A stretch of DNA of 42,156 nt from a virus. Under the pieces are notes generated by a model. It saw nothing but the letters and a program-made list of their open reading frames with translations, was not told the origin of the DNA and ran no database searches. The translations under genes and the position numbers were made by a program. Numbering within the stretch: position 1 is the first letter of the stretch; every line of letters starts with the position of its first letter. Location: positions 1 through 42,156 of the IMG/VR virus record IMGVR_UViG_3300047446_000281; one strand, given 5' to 3'. Below, in pieces: positions 7,012 through 14,036 of this stretch.

Positions 7012-7503
7012 ATGAATCGCAAAGGACAGTCGCCGGCCATTGCGCCGGTTCTTTCACTTCGCAAGGCAATCTATCGAGCGGCGCACGATTACCATGGCGG
7101 TGTTACCGCTCTGGCGCACGATATGGTGCTGGATTACGACAGTCTGCAGAAGAAGGTCAAGCACGACTTTGAGCAGCGATGGCTTGATCCTGATGAGTTG
7201 GAGGAGGTCATCCGCCTAACGGCACATCCCTTACTGTTGGACGCCTTGATGCGTCCTGCTGCCATGGTTTGGTATAAGCCTGAAGCCGCTGCCCCGACCA
7301 AGGAGGCTTTGCTGGCTGTTAGCAAGGTGCTGCACCAGACCGGGCAGTTTGTTTCCAGCATGCACGAAGGTGCGGCAGACAACCTCTGGGAGCGGCACGA
7401 AGTTGAATGCTTGGAGAAGCACGGCGCCGACGTGATCCGCGCGGTTCTGGGCATTATGGCTGGGGCCAGGGAAGCGATGGAGGCCCGCCAGAATGTCAGA
7501 TGA
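7012..7503 (+). CDS. Phage regulatory CII-family protein
   Basis: A 163-residue protein of the type annotated as 'phage regulatory CII family' in Pseudomonas prophages. The features are an N-terminal LRKAIYRAAHDYHGGVTALAHDM helix-turn-helix-like segment, then the DPDELEEVIRLTAHPLLLDAL signature and a helical C-terminal half. Its position after cro and before the replication genes fits a lysis/lysogeny or replication regulator. The family link is to P2/186-type CII rather than to lambda CII by sequence. It overlaps the following zinc-finger gene by 11 bases. Confidence 0.65.
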   Translation: MNRKGQSPAIAPVLSLRKAIYRAAHDYHGGVTALAHDMVLDYDSLQKKVKHDFEQRWLDPDELEEVIRLTAHPLLLDALMRPAAMVWYKPEAAAPTKEALLAVSKVLHQTGQFVSSMHEGAADNLWERHEVECLEKHGADVIRAVLGIMAGAREAMEARQNVR

Positions 7504-7696
7504 TATCGATATTGCCAACGATGCGGCCGAGCACTTCCGACAGTTTGCTTTGGCACGCCGCCCACGCCCGACATGCTCCGTCAGCGCGCAAATCTGTGAG
7601 GATTGCGACGAGCCTATCCCGTTACTTCATCAGCAGACGATTCAGGGTTGTGCTACCTGCGTCAGTTGCCAGGGGTTGCGGGAGCGGCGGCGATGA
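7493..7696 (+). CDS. TraR/DksA-type C4 zinc-finger protein
   Basis: A 67-residue protein with the TraR/DksA zinc finger: CEDC near residue 36 and CVSC near residue 57, with the conserved I-P between them and a basic GLRERRR tail. Phage TraR-like proteins bind the secondary channel of RNA polymerase in place of DksA and shift promoter choice. It overlaps the CII-family gene upstream by 11 bases and the primase start downstream (ATGA), so the three are translationally coupled. Confidence 0.8.
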   Translation: MSDDIDIANDAAEHFRQFALARRPRPTCSVSAQICEDCDEPIPLLHQQTIQGCATCVSCQGLRERRR

Positions 7697-8730
7697 GTGA
7701 CGACAAGATCCCGCTGCGACTATCCGATCTGCCTCACCTACTTCAATACATTTCCCCCGAATCACGTGAAACGTGGGTCGAAGTTGGTATGGGGTTGAAG
7801 GCAGAGTTCGGCCAAGAAGGCTACGGCCCCTGGAATATCTGGAGCCAAAGCAGCAAGGCTTATGATGGCAAGGCGGCGTTGTCGGTGTGGAAGTCATTCA
7901 AAAAGGCCGGTACCGGCATGGGTACTGTAATCAAGCAGGCGCTGGACGCTGGTTGGCGGCCCGAAAAAACCGAAATGACCGCCGAGGAAAAGAAGCGGTT
8001 TGCTGCGGAGTCGGAGCTGCGGCGCAAGCAGCGCCAGGCCGAGGTCGAGGCTGATGAGGCGCTACTCAACGAGATGCGCGCCTTGGTCGCCGAGAGCTGC
8101 CAACGTATCTGGAATGAGCATTGCCAGCCGGCCGGGAAGAGTGCCTACCTTGACCGAAAACATGTCGATGCCTTTGGCATTGGCTTTTTTAACACGACGG
8201 TAGTTTTGTCCATCGATGACCATAACAAGCGCTGCCAGGTTTGGTCCGGCAGTAGCGCAATGCAGTTCTTCAACAATCTGCCCAAGCTGCGACCTCCTTC
8301 ACTGAGCTTTTTGATGTTCAAGCCTGGCAGCATCGCCATTCCGCTCCGCGATGCATCTGGAAAACTTTGGAGCTTGCAGGCCATAAACGGGCAGGGCACC
8401 AAACTCTTTCCGAAGTATGGCCGGAAGTCCGGATGCTTCCATGTGCTTGGCCCTGTAGATGATCCCCTGGATATTGCCGTTGCTGAGGGCTATGCGACCG
8501 CCGCAAGCGTGCATATGGCCTTGGGTTGGCCAGTAGCGATGGCAGTTGATTCGGGCAATTTGCCGGCGATCACGCGCGCTTTGCGTCGGCAGTACCCCGA
8601 CGTTCGATTGTTGGTCGCCGGTGATGATGATCCCGACACCAAAGGTAACCCAGGCCGAACTAAGGCAATTCAGGCCGCTCTTGCAGCCGGTGGGTTCTCA
8701 GTCTTTCCGAGTTCCGTGGAGCAGGCATAA
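7693..8730 (+). CDS. Phage primase with PriCT-2 and Toprim domains
   Basis: A 345-residue replication protein. The N-terminal 90 residues (YISPESRETWVEVGMGLKAEF, then YDGKAALSVWKSFKK) fit PriCT-2. The C-terminal part is a Toprim domain with the conserved Glu in VAEGYATA and the Asp cluster in LLVAGDDDPDTKG. It should make primers at the phage origin together with the helicase encoded next. The ATG at 7693 overlaps the zinc-finger stop (ATGA). The CHC2-type zinc-binding domain seen in larger primases is absent. Confidence 0.82.
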   Translation: MSDDKIPLRLSDLPHLLQYISPESRETWVEVGMGLKAEFGQEGYGPWNIWSQSSKAYDGKAALSVWKSFKKAGTGMGTVIKQALDAGWRPEKTEMTAEEKKRFAAESELRRKQRQAEVEADEALLNEMRALVAESCQRIWNEHCQPAGKSAYLDRKHVDAFGIGFFNTTVVLSIDDHNKRCQVWSGSSAMQFFNNLPKLRPPSLSFLMFKPGSIAIPLRDASGKLWSLQAINGQGTKLFPKYGRKSGCFHVLGPVDDPLDIAVAEGYATAASVHMALGWPVAMAVDSGNLPAITRALRRQYPDVRLLVAGDDDPDTKGNPGRTKAIQAALAAGGFSVFPSSVEQA

Positions 8731-10224
8731 ATGGCAATTGATTGGAATGACCTGCATTGCAAGTCCGGTTTGAATGTGGTGCGCGAGCAGCTGTTGAGTT
8801 CAATGGTTCCGGTGGCACCTGGTCCAGCGTTTGATGATGTAGATGATCTCATCGACGGTTCGGTTGATCTTCTTCCCCGCGCCCCTTCTTCTGAGTGCGA
8901 AGTGCCAGAAAGTGAATCGCTCGCTCACACACTCGGGGGAGGAGGGGGATTTCGCATCAGTGAGCAGGAGCTGCTTAAAGATTTTGTGGTGATTTACGGG
9001 TTGGACGTTGCATGGGATTGCGCGCGCGCGCGAATGGTCAAGCTGTCGGCAGTGCGCGAGGCTGTTGGCCGAACGCGTTACAAGTGGTGGCAGGAGAGCG
9101 AACACCGCCGCATGGCGCAGGACGTTGTTTTTGACCCGATCAAACGCTGCAGCCCGTTGATGCTCAATTTATTTGATGGGTTTCATGCGGAGCAGGACGA
9201 GCGTGGTGCGGCGGGATGTTTGCGCATTCGCAAACACCTGGGCCTGCTGTGCAACGATCGGGAGGATGAGTATCTGTTTCTGCTGAAGTGGATCGCCTAT
9301 CCATTGCAGAATCCTGGCGCGAAAATGGCCACTGCCGTTGTGATGTTCGGTGCTGAGGGGCCGGGTAAGAGCCTGTTGTGGGAGCAAGTCGTGCGCCGTA
9401 TTTATGGTGACTATGGCACAACCATCGGCCAGGCGCAGTTGGAGAGCCAGTTCACCGGATGGCAGAGCCGCAAGCTCTTCGCCTTGGCGGAAGAGGTGGT
9501 GAGCCGTGAAGAAATGCGCCACTACAAGGGTGTGCTGAAGCACTTAGTGACCGGAGAGACACTGCAAATCAACGAAAAGAACATGCCAGTGCGCGAGGAG
9601 CGCAATCACCTAAACTTTGTTTTCCTGTCGAACTCGACGGTGCCACTGGCACTGGATGATGGCGATCGGCGCTACTTGGTGCTTTACGTCGATCGCGTTC
9701 CACCGGCTGAGTACTTCTCGCAGCTGGTCGAGGAAATCAATGGCGGTGGTATCGAAGCGTTCTATCACTACCTCATGAACCTGGATCTTAAAGGATTTGG
9801 GCCTCATACGAAGCCACCTCTGAACGAAGAAAAGCAGGGTTTAATAGATGGCAGCCTTCCGGCGCCCAGGTATTTTGTGCGGCGGTGGCTTGCTGGAGAA
9901 ACAGAATTTCCTGTTACAGGAGCCGTGACTCAAGACGATCTATGGCGAGCGTTCTGTAAGTGGTGTGAAGGTGCGAACGAGTTTAAACGACGACAACGTG
10001 ACTTTACCCAGGAGGCTGTGCGGGATCTGAAGCAAGCTCGGCCAGATATTCGATACCCAACGCAGAGTGACGATTTCAAGACCACGCGGGTGTACGCCAC
10101 TCCGGCGTTCATGGCGAAGAAGCAGGCACTCGGGCGAGACTGGGCAAGCAAGGCGGGGCTGGAGTGTCGTAAGTTTGCTACCGCGTTCGACAGGCGTTCG
10201 TTGCCGATGCCGGGTGACTTTTGA
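8731..10224 (+). CDS. Phage replicative helicase/primase, DUF5906 type
   Basis: A 497-residue SF3-like ATPase. The Walker A loop is GAEGPGKS at residues 207-214. A Walker B-like LFALAEEVV follows at about 250-258, and a sensor-like NFVFLSNS at about 294-301. The C-terminal 150 residues hold a winged-helix-type region (VTQDDLWRAFCKWCEG) as in P4/D5-type helicases. It starts immediately after the primase stop (TAAATG), so the pair forms a replication module. The CCGACA repeat array follows directly after its stop codon and is a likely place for it, or a partner, to act. Confidence 0.82.
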   Translation: MAIDWNDLHCKSGLNVVREQLLSSMVPVAPGPAFDDVDDLIDGSVDLLPRAPSSECEVPESESLAHTLGGGGGFRISEQELLKDFVVIYGLDVAWDCARARMVKLSAVREAVGRTRYKWWQESEHRRMAQDVVFDPIKRCSPLMLNLFDGFHAEQDERGAAGCLRIRKHLGLLCNDREDEYLFLLKWIAYPLQNPGAKMATAVVMFGAEGPGKSLLWEQVVRRIYGDYGTTIGQAQLESQFTGWQSRKLFALAEEVVSREEMRHYKGVLKHLVTGETLQINEKNMPVREERNHLNFVFLSNSTVPLALDDGDRRYLVLYVDRVPPAEYFSQLVEEINGGGIEAFYHYLMNLDLKGFGPHTKPPLNEEKQGLIDGSLPAPRYFVRRWLAGETEFPVTGAVTQDDLWRAFCKWCEGANEFKRRQRDFTQEAVRDLKQARPDIRYPTQSDDFKTTRVYATPAFMAKKQALGRDWASKAGLECRKFATAFDRRSLPMPGDF

Positions 10225-10452
10225 TTCCGACAATCCGACACCATTCCGACAACACGGAAGCATTGCTTTTGACCAATAAACGCGGGGTTTCCGACATTCC
10301 GACACATTTTTAATGATTTCTCATGTGCGCGTATACACAGGCGAGAATTACTATAAATACCTGTCGGATTGTCGGATTTTATACTTAACCATCTGTTTTT
10401 GTTGATTAAAAGTGTTCCGACAGGATTCCGACAACGAGCCGACAAACCGACA
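10224..10452 (+). repeat. Array of eleven CCGACA motifs, candidate origin or regulator site
   Basis: The gap after the helicase gene holds nine direct copies of (A/T)TCCGACA or CCGACA at 10224-10232, 10233-10240, 10243-10251, 10288-10296, 10296-10304, 10414-10422, 10425-10433, 10438-10444 and 10446-10452. Two inverted copies lie at 10362-10369 and 10370-10377. Between them are AT-rich stretches (10305-10360 and 10376-10413). Repeats flanking AT-rich DNA next to helicase and primase genes look like iterons of a replication origin. Binding sites for a transcription regulator are the alternative. Spacing is irregular and there are no unique spacers, so it is not CRISPR. Confidence 0.65.
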
Positions 10453-10472
10453 TAACTAGGAAGGAAACGAAA

Positions 10473-10865
10473 ATGGCAGTTTATAAACTTGAAAAGGACG
10501 AGTTGGTTCTCGTGGCTGAAACATTGGAAAGCATGCTCAGCCCGGTGCTGGCTGAATGGGAGGACTGGGATCACCTCATGCACGCCTTGGGCTTCACGCT
10601 GTACGACGAGGTTAATGGGGCATACAAGTTTTTCCGTCGTAGTGAATCGAGTTTGGAATCGCCCACCGCTGATCTGCCTGGTGTGGCGTATATGTTCGAC
10701 GTGAATATCGATGAATCGAACATTGACTACATCTTGTTGAGCAACCGGTTGCCTGAATACCTGACTGTCTTAAAATTGCTTGAGCCTCTGGTCAATCGCG
10801 CAGCGGCGGTCGAGGGACAGCTCGAAAAAGACCTGCGTAAAGAATTCATGACGTCATTGCGGTAA
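10473..10865 (+). CDS. Unknown phage protein
   Basis: A 130-residue acidic protein, not recognised. It starts MAVYKLEKDELVLVA after a good ribosome-binding site (AGGAAGG, 8 bases before the ATG) and has alternating hydrophobic and acidic residues that suggest an alpha/beta fold, with a helical C terminus (VNRAAAVEGQLEKDLRKEF). It is the first gene after the CCGACA array, so it may be controlled by whatever binds there. Confidence 0.6.
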   Translation: MAVYKLEKDELVLVAETLESMLSPVLAEWEDWDHLMHALGFTLYDEVNGAYKFFRRSESSLESPTADLPGVAYMFDVNIDESNIDYILLSNRLPEYLTVLKLLEPLVNRAAAVEGQLEKDLRKEFMTSLR

Positions 10866-10893
10866 CGAGCGATCTTAGAGGGGTAGAAGAGTA

Positions 10894-11376
10894 ATGATCG
10901 AAGAGATGGAGACGCTGTTGAACCACTGGGGCGAGCAATTGCGTCGCTGTGGCTCTGCCGGTGGTTTGGGCAGCCCGATGGCCACGATCATGGAATGGGG
11001 TGGGTGCTCGCCGCGTGGCACGCCTGGGTCACGGATCCTTCTCGATGCAGGTGCTGGCATTGATGCTGCTGCACAGGAAGTTGCGGCGGCACTGGCTGAG
11101 GTGGGGCGGCAGGATGCTAGAGGTAAACAGTTGGAATGGCTTGCAGTGCTGCGCTATACCGATGATCCGGCGCCAACCTGGTTGATGCAGCTGCACTTGT
11201 CCGGGTCAACCTCCCGCGTAAAGCGGACCTACTACGATCAGGTGCACAGCCTGCATCTTCGGTTGCTGCAAGTACTTGCAGATCGGGCTGATGCCCGGAA
11301 GTGGCTAACCACTGGTCGGGGTGATTTACCTCAAAGTCTCCTCAAAGCTGCGTCAAAGTTGCGTCGAGTCAGTTAA
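10894..11376 (+). CDS. Candidate Q-type late antiterminator
   Basis: A 160-residue protein. The start (LLNHWGEQLRRCG, then GGLGSPMATIMEWG) resembles the N terminus of phage antitermination Q proteins. The segment VKRTYYDQVHSLHLRLLQVLADRADARKW reads like the helix-turn-helix of that family, and the C terminus is basic. Position supports the call: it is the last gene before an intrinsic terminator and the late genes, exactly where Q acts. If correct, it binds RNA polymerase near the late promoter and lets it read through terminators. The assignment rests on weak similarity plus context. Confidence 0.5.
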   Translation: MIEEMETLLNHWGEQLRRCGSAGGLGSPMATIMEWGGCSPRGTPGSRILLDAGAGIDAAAQEVAAALAEVGRQDARGKQLEWLAVLRYTDDPAPTWLMQLHLSGSTSRVKRTYYDQVHSLHLRLLQVLADRADARKWLTTGRGDLPQSLLKAASKLRRVS

Positions 11377-11399
11377 CCGAAATTGCCCCCTTTTCGGTT
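11375..11399 (+). other. Hairpin after the Q-like gene
   Basis: AACCGAAA (11375-11382) pairs perfectly with TTTCGGTT (11392-11399) around a C-rich loop, starting within the stop codon of the Q-like gene. No T-run follows. It may stabilise or end the early transcript, or form part of the late leader region between here and the terminator at 11503. No coding sequence is seen in 11400-11598. Confidence 0.4.
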
Positions 11400-11502
11400 T
11401 CGCACTCTGGGGGTAAAAAGTCCCCACGATATGGAATTTGCGCCTCGGCGCTGACCTCGCACGTGCTGTGCAGCTTTACCCGGTTTCCCTGGACCGGTCA
11501 CG

Positions 11503-11527
11503 AAACCCCGCTCCGGCGGGGTTTTTT
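11503..11527 (+). terminator. Intrinsic terminator in the late leader
   Basis: AAACCCCG (11503-11510) pairs with CGGGGTTT (11517-11524) around CTCCGG, followed by an uninterrupted T-run to 11527. It lies between the Q-like gene and the holin, the position of the tR' terminator that lambdoid Q proteins overcome. Confidence 0.8.
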
Positions 11528-11598
11528 CTTTGGCGTGTGATCCCTCGCTATTACCCGTCGAATCTTCGAAATCCAATTCAATGTGGGTGGTGCGATTT

Positions 11599-11943
11599 AT
11601 GACGAGTGAACAACAGACATTGATAGATATGCCGGTCTGGTTGGTGATCCTACTATCCCTGGTCGGTGGGGTTTCCGGTGAGGCTTGGCGGGCCGACAAG
11701 GCGGGGATGAGCGGCTGGTCCTTGGTTCGCCGCTTGCTTCTTCGCTCTGGTGCATGCGTGGTCTGCGGACTCTCCACCATGATGTTGCTGCACGCATCGG
11801 GCATGTCGGTATTGGCGGCGGGTAGCATTGGCTGCCTTACTGCGATGGCTGGCGCCGATGTTTCCATCGGGCTGTATGAACGCTGGGCGGCCAAGCGGCT
11901 GGGCGTATGCAATGTACCGCCCTCGGTCAACGACCAGCACTGA
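11599..11943 (+). CDS. Phage holin
   Basis: A 114-residue membrane protein with three hydrophobic segments: about residues 10-28 (VWLVILLSLVGGVSG core), 43-64 (LLRSGACVVCGLSTMMLLH core) and 67-88 (SVLAAGSIGCLTAMAGADV core). Size and layout fit a class I holin of the type found in Pseudomonas prophages, which forms the inner-membrane lesion that releases the endolysin. The ATG at 11599 is preferred; one at 11581 would add six residues. Holin and endolysin are about 22 kb apart here, at opposite ends of the late region. Confidence 0.75.
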   Translation: MTSEQQTLIDMPVWLVILLSLVGGVSGEAWRADKAGMSGWSLVRRLLLRSGACVVCGLSTMMLLHASGMSVLAAGSIGCLTAMAGADVSIGLYERWAAKRLGVCNVPPSVNDQH

Positions 11944-11968
11944 TGCATGGCCAGCTTTAGGGGATGAG

Positions 11969-12847
11969 ATGTTAAAAAAAGTATTTATCCAATCTTCCAT
12001 AGGTCTTGGATCAGCTGGAATGCGACTGCTTGGGGGGCCGACTGCAGGTGCCCTAAGCGCTCCCGAGATGTTTGAGTTTCTACTCGCTCCCCTTATTACT
12101 GTCGACCAACCGGTACTTACACCGGTTATCCGCACCACGGATCGCTATTCATCAGTGCCTGCAAGTGGTGAAGTTTTCACAGGAAGCCTGGGTTGGCGTT
12201 TTACGTTGCAGCGGCGAGCGACAGTTACGGGGCTCGGGTTTGCTGATATCGGTGCGAATGGCCTCGGAAACCCCCATACAGTCTCAGTCCATCGCGTCGC
12301 TGGTGACGAATTGTTGGCTAGTGTTGTGGTGCCTGCCGGGACACAAACGGAATTAATGGGCGGCTACCGATTCGCTGATCTGCCGTCCCCGGTGACGCTT
12401 GATCCTGATGAGTACATTGTGTGGTCTAGCAATTTCACCGGCACGGACCGCTACGTTCGTCTTCAGACGGTACGGGATGCTGCCAATGGCGCGATCACGT
12501 TTGGCAGTCGCTACTGGAGTACTGGGTCGGTAATACCTACCTCGGCACCGGATTCAGCGCTCTATTTTCCGGTGTCCATAAGGCTGTGGACAGGTAAGTC
12601 GCTCAGCCTGACCGGGAAAATATTCGCCGCTTTAGGTAATGCGCAGGAAATAGCGATCTACAGGAAGGTTGGGAGCAGCTTGACCAAAATGGGCGTGGCA
12701 ACGGTTTCACAGTTGTCATGGCAATACAGCGAAGCTACAGAGCAACCTATTGGGCCTCAAGTTCTACGAGTGGTTATTCAAGCAGTGGGGGGGACTATGC
12801 CATCAACGAATGATGCTTATGCCGACGTAGTTTGTACGGTGGATTAA
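11969..12847 (+). CDS. DUF4082-like accessory protein
   Basis: A 292-residue protein starting MLKKVFIQSS after GGGGATGAG. The region about residues 65-180 has the pattern of DUF4082, a carbohydrate-binding-module-like beta-sandwich: GWRFTLQRRATVTGLGF, a GLGNPHTVSVHR strand, LLASVVVPAGT, and VTLDPDEYIVWSS. A C-terminal domain of about 80 residues is also beta-rich. It is inserted with the next small gene between holin and terminase, where no core late gene is expected, so it is probably a moron. A surface, adhesion or host-modifying role is possible. The N-terminal segment (KKVFIQSSIGLGSAGMRLLGG) is a poor signal peptide. Confidence 0.55.
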   Translation: MLKKVFIQSSIGLGSAGMRLLGGPTAGALSAPEMFEFLLAPLITVDQPVLTPVIRTTDRYSSVPASGEVFTGSLGWRFTLQRRATVTGLGFADIGANGLGNPHTVSVHRVAGDELLASVVVPAGTQTELMGGYRFADLPSPVTLDPDEYIVWSSNFTGTDRYVRLQTVRDAANGAITFGSRYWSTGSVIPTSAPDSALYFPVSIRLWTGKSLSLTGKIFAALGNAQEIAIYRKVGSSLTKMGVATVSQLSWQYSEATEQPIGPQVLRVVIQAVGGTMPSTNDAYADVVCTVD

Positions 12848-12858
12848 GAGAGGCGATT

Positions 12859-13089
12859 ATGAAAACGCAACGTATCGCACTAACTAATCAATGGCAGCAA
12901 CTTACGGACGGAACGCAGACTCGTATCCTTCAACTAACTGAGTGCTCCTTCGCCTTAGCTGTATCAGAGACTCAGCCAGATGCTGACGATCCATACTATC
13001 TGCTCACGGATTTGGTGACGGTAGGGCCACCGTTCAAATGGTGGATTAGAGTGCTGGATCGCGAGCAGTCAATAGTAGTAACTCTATAA
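12859..13089 (+). CDS. Small beta-rich phage protein
   Basis: A 76-residue protein starting MKTQRIALTNQWQQLTDG after AGAGAGG. The pattern (an 'ALTNxWQQLTDGTQT' opening, SFALAVSETQPDADDP, and a closing strand with WIRVLDREQSIVVTL) resembles small beta-sandwich proteins found beside phage fibre or decoration genes. The exact role is unknown. It follows the DUF4082-like gene by 11 bases, and the two probably work together. Confidence 0.55.
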   Translation: MKTQRIALTNQWQQLTDGTQTRILQLTECSFALAVSETQPDADDPYYLLTDLVTVGPPFKWWIRVLDREQSIVVTL

Positions 13090-13422
13090 GTCATAGCTAG
13101 ATGCATTGAGGCTATTCCCTGTATCGAGTTCTCACCCTTGTGGTGATTTCAACGGATCGTGTTCGAATACGGATGCGTCCAGCAGGTTGGCATGTATTGC
13201 CCCTAAGTTGAGCGGGGGTATCAGCGAAATTCCTTCAGCTTTTACGATCTCTTGGCTGCGTGGTTCACATCGCAAAAGTACGTCGAAAAGCCGCCGGGGA
13301 CCCTGGTGGTATTCGAGCGGCACGGGGAATAAAACCCGCGCAACTCGGTTTCTGCGAGCACTGAAAAGTTACTGAAATTTCAATCATTGAAATCCCATTG
13401 AAAAAGGACTGAAAAGTATCTT
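13090..13422. other. Non-coding gap before the terminase, possible cos/pac region
   Basis: This 333-base stretch has no convincing gene. Readings on both strands are short, lack ribosome-binding sites and have unnatural composition. One forward reading ending at 13330 looks coding-like (YDLLAAWF, then KPPGTLVVFERHG) but is closed by stops upstream, so a decayed gene is possible. Near the right edge there are two copies of ACTGAAAAGT (13360-13369 and 13408-13417) and two ATTGAAA motifs 11 bases apart (13386 and 13397). The position directly upstream of the small terminase is where cos or pac sites lie in lambdoid phages. Confidence 0.35.
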
Positions 13423-14034
13423 ATGACTGAGCCTCTCTACCTCTCGAAAAGCGCCTTTGCTGCTCGAATTGGGAAGGCGCCTAGCACCATCACCTGGCTG
13501 AAAGACAACGGGCGTTTGGTGATGGCGCCGGATGGGAAACGTGTCGATGTATATGCGACAGAATCCCTCATCAAAGAAACTGCGGACCCCAGCAAGGCCG
13601 GCGTTGTCGCGCGTCACGAACGGGAGCGGCAGACCAAAGACGGTTTCAGTACAGCGGCCCCGGAGACCTCCCGGCCGCTTTTGCACGCTACGCAGGCGCC
13701 GAGTCTTTCCGCTGCCGATGCTTTGCCCGACTTCCAAAAGGCGCGTGCTCGGAAGGAGCACTTCGCATCGCTCAGCGTCGAGGCTGATTTTTACAAGGAT
13801 CAGGGGGTGCTAGTTGAGTCGGCTGTGGTCGATAGAGCTGCCTTCGATACAGGCCGGCTGCTGCGTGATTTGCTTATGACAATGCCGACCCAGATCGCCC
13901 CAGAATTGGCATCGATGACCGACCCTTGGATGGTGGAAAAACACCTGTTGGCTGCGCTGCGCCGGGCATTGGATGACGCCGAACGGATGTCCACTGCCGA
14001 TTTACAACGTGCACTTTCAAGCACGGAGGATTAA
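13423..14034 (+). CDS. Small terminase subunit (Nu1-like)
   Basis: A 203-residue protein in the small-terminase slot directly before gpA. The N terminus (LSKSAFAARIGKAPSTITWLKDNGRLVM) is a winged-helix DNA-binding region like lambda Nu1. A Pro/Ser-rich linker is followed by a helical part (FQKARARKEHFASLSVEADFY), like the oligomerisation region of this family. It should recognise the packaging site and bring the large subunit to DNA. It ends 2 bases before the large subunit start. Confidence 0.75.
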   Translation: MTEPLYLSKSAFAARIGKAPSTITWLKDNGRLVMAPDGKRVDVYATESLIKETADPSKAGVVARHERERQTKDGFSTAAPETSRPLLHATQAPSLSAADALPDFQKARARKEHFASLSVEADFYKDQGVLVESAVVDRAAFDTGRLLRDLLMTMPTQIAPELASMTDPWMVEKHLLAALRRALDDAERMSTADLQRALSSTED

Positions 14035-14036
14035 TC

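Noticed and set aside
10224-10452. CRISPR array
   Set aside because: Motifs are only 6-9 bases, irregularly spaced, partly back to back and in both orientations.
13106-13375. 89-codon plus-strand reading before the terminase
   Set aside because: Ser/Arg-rich composition, no ribosome-binding site, and no family resemblance.
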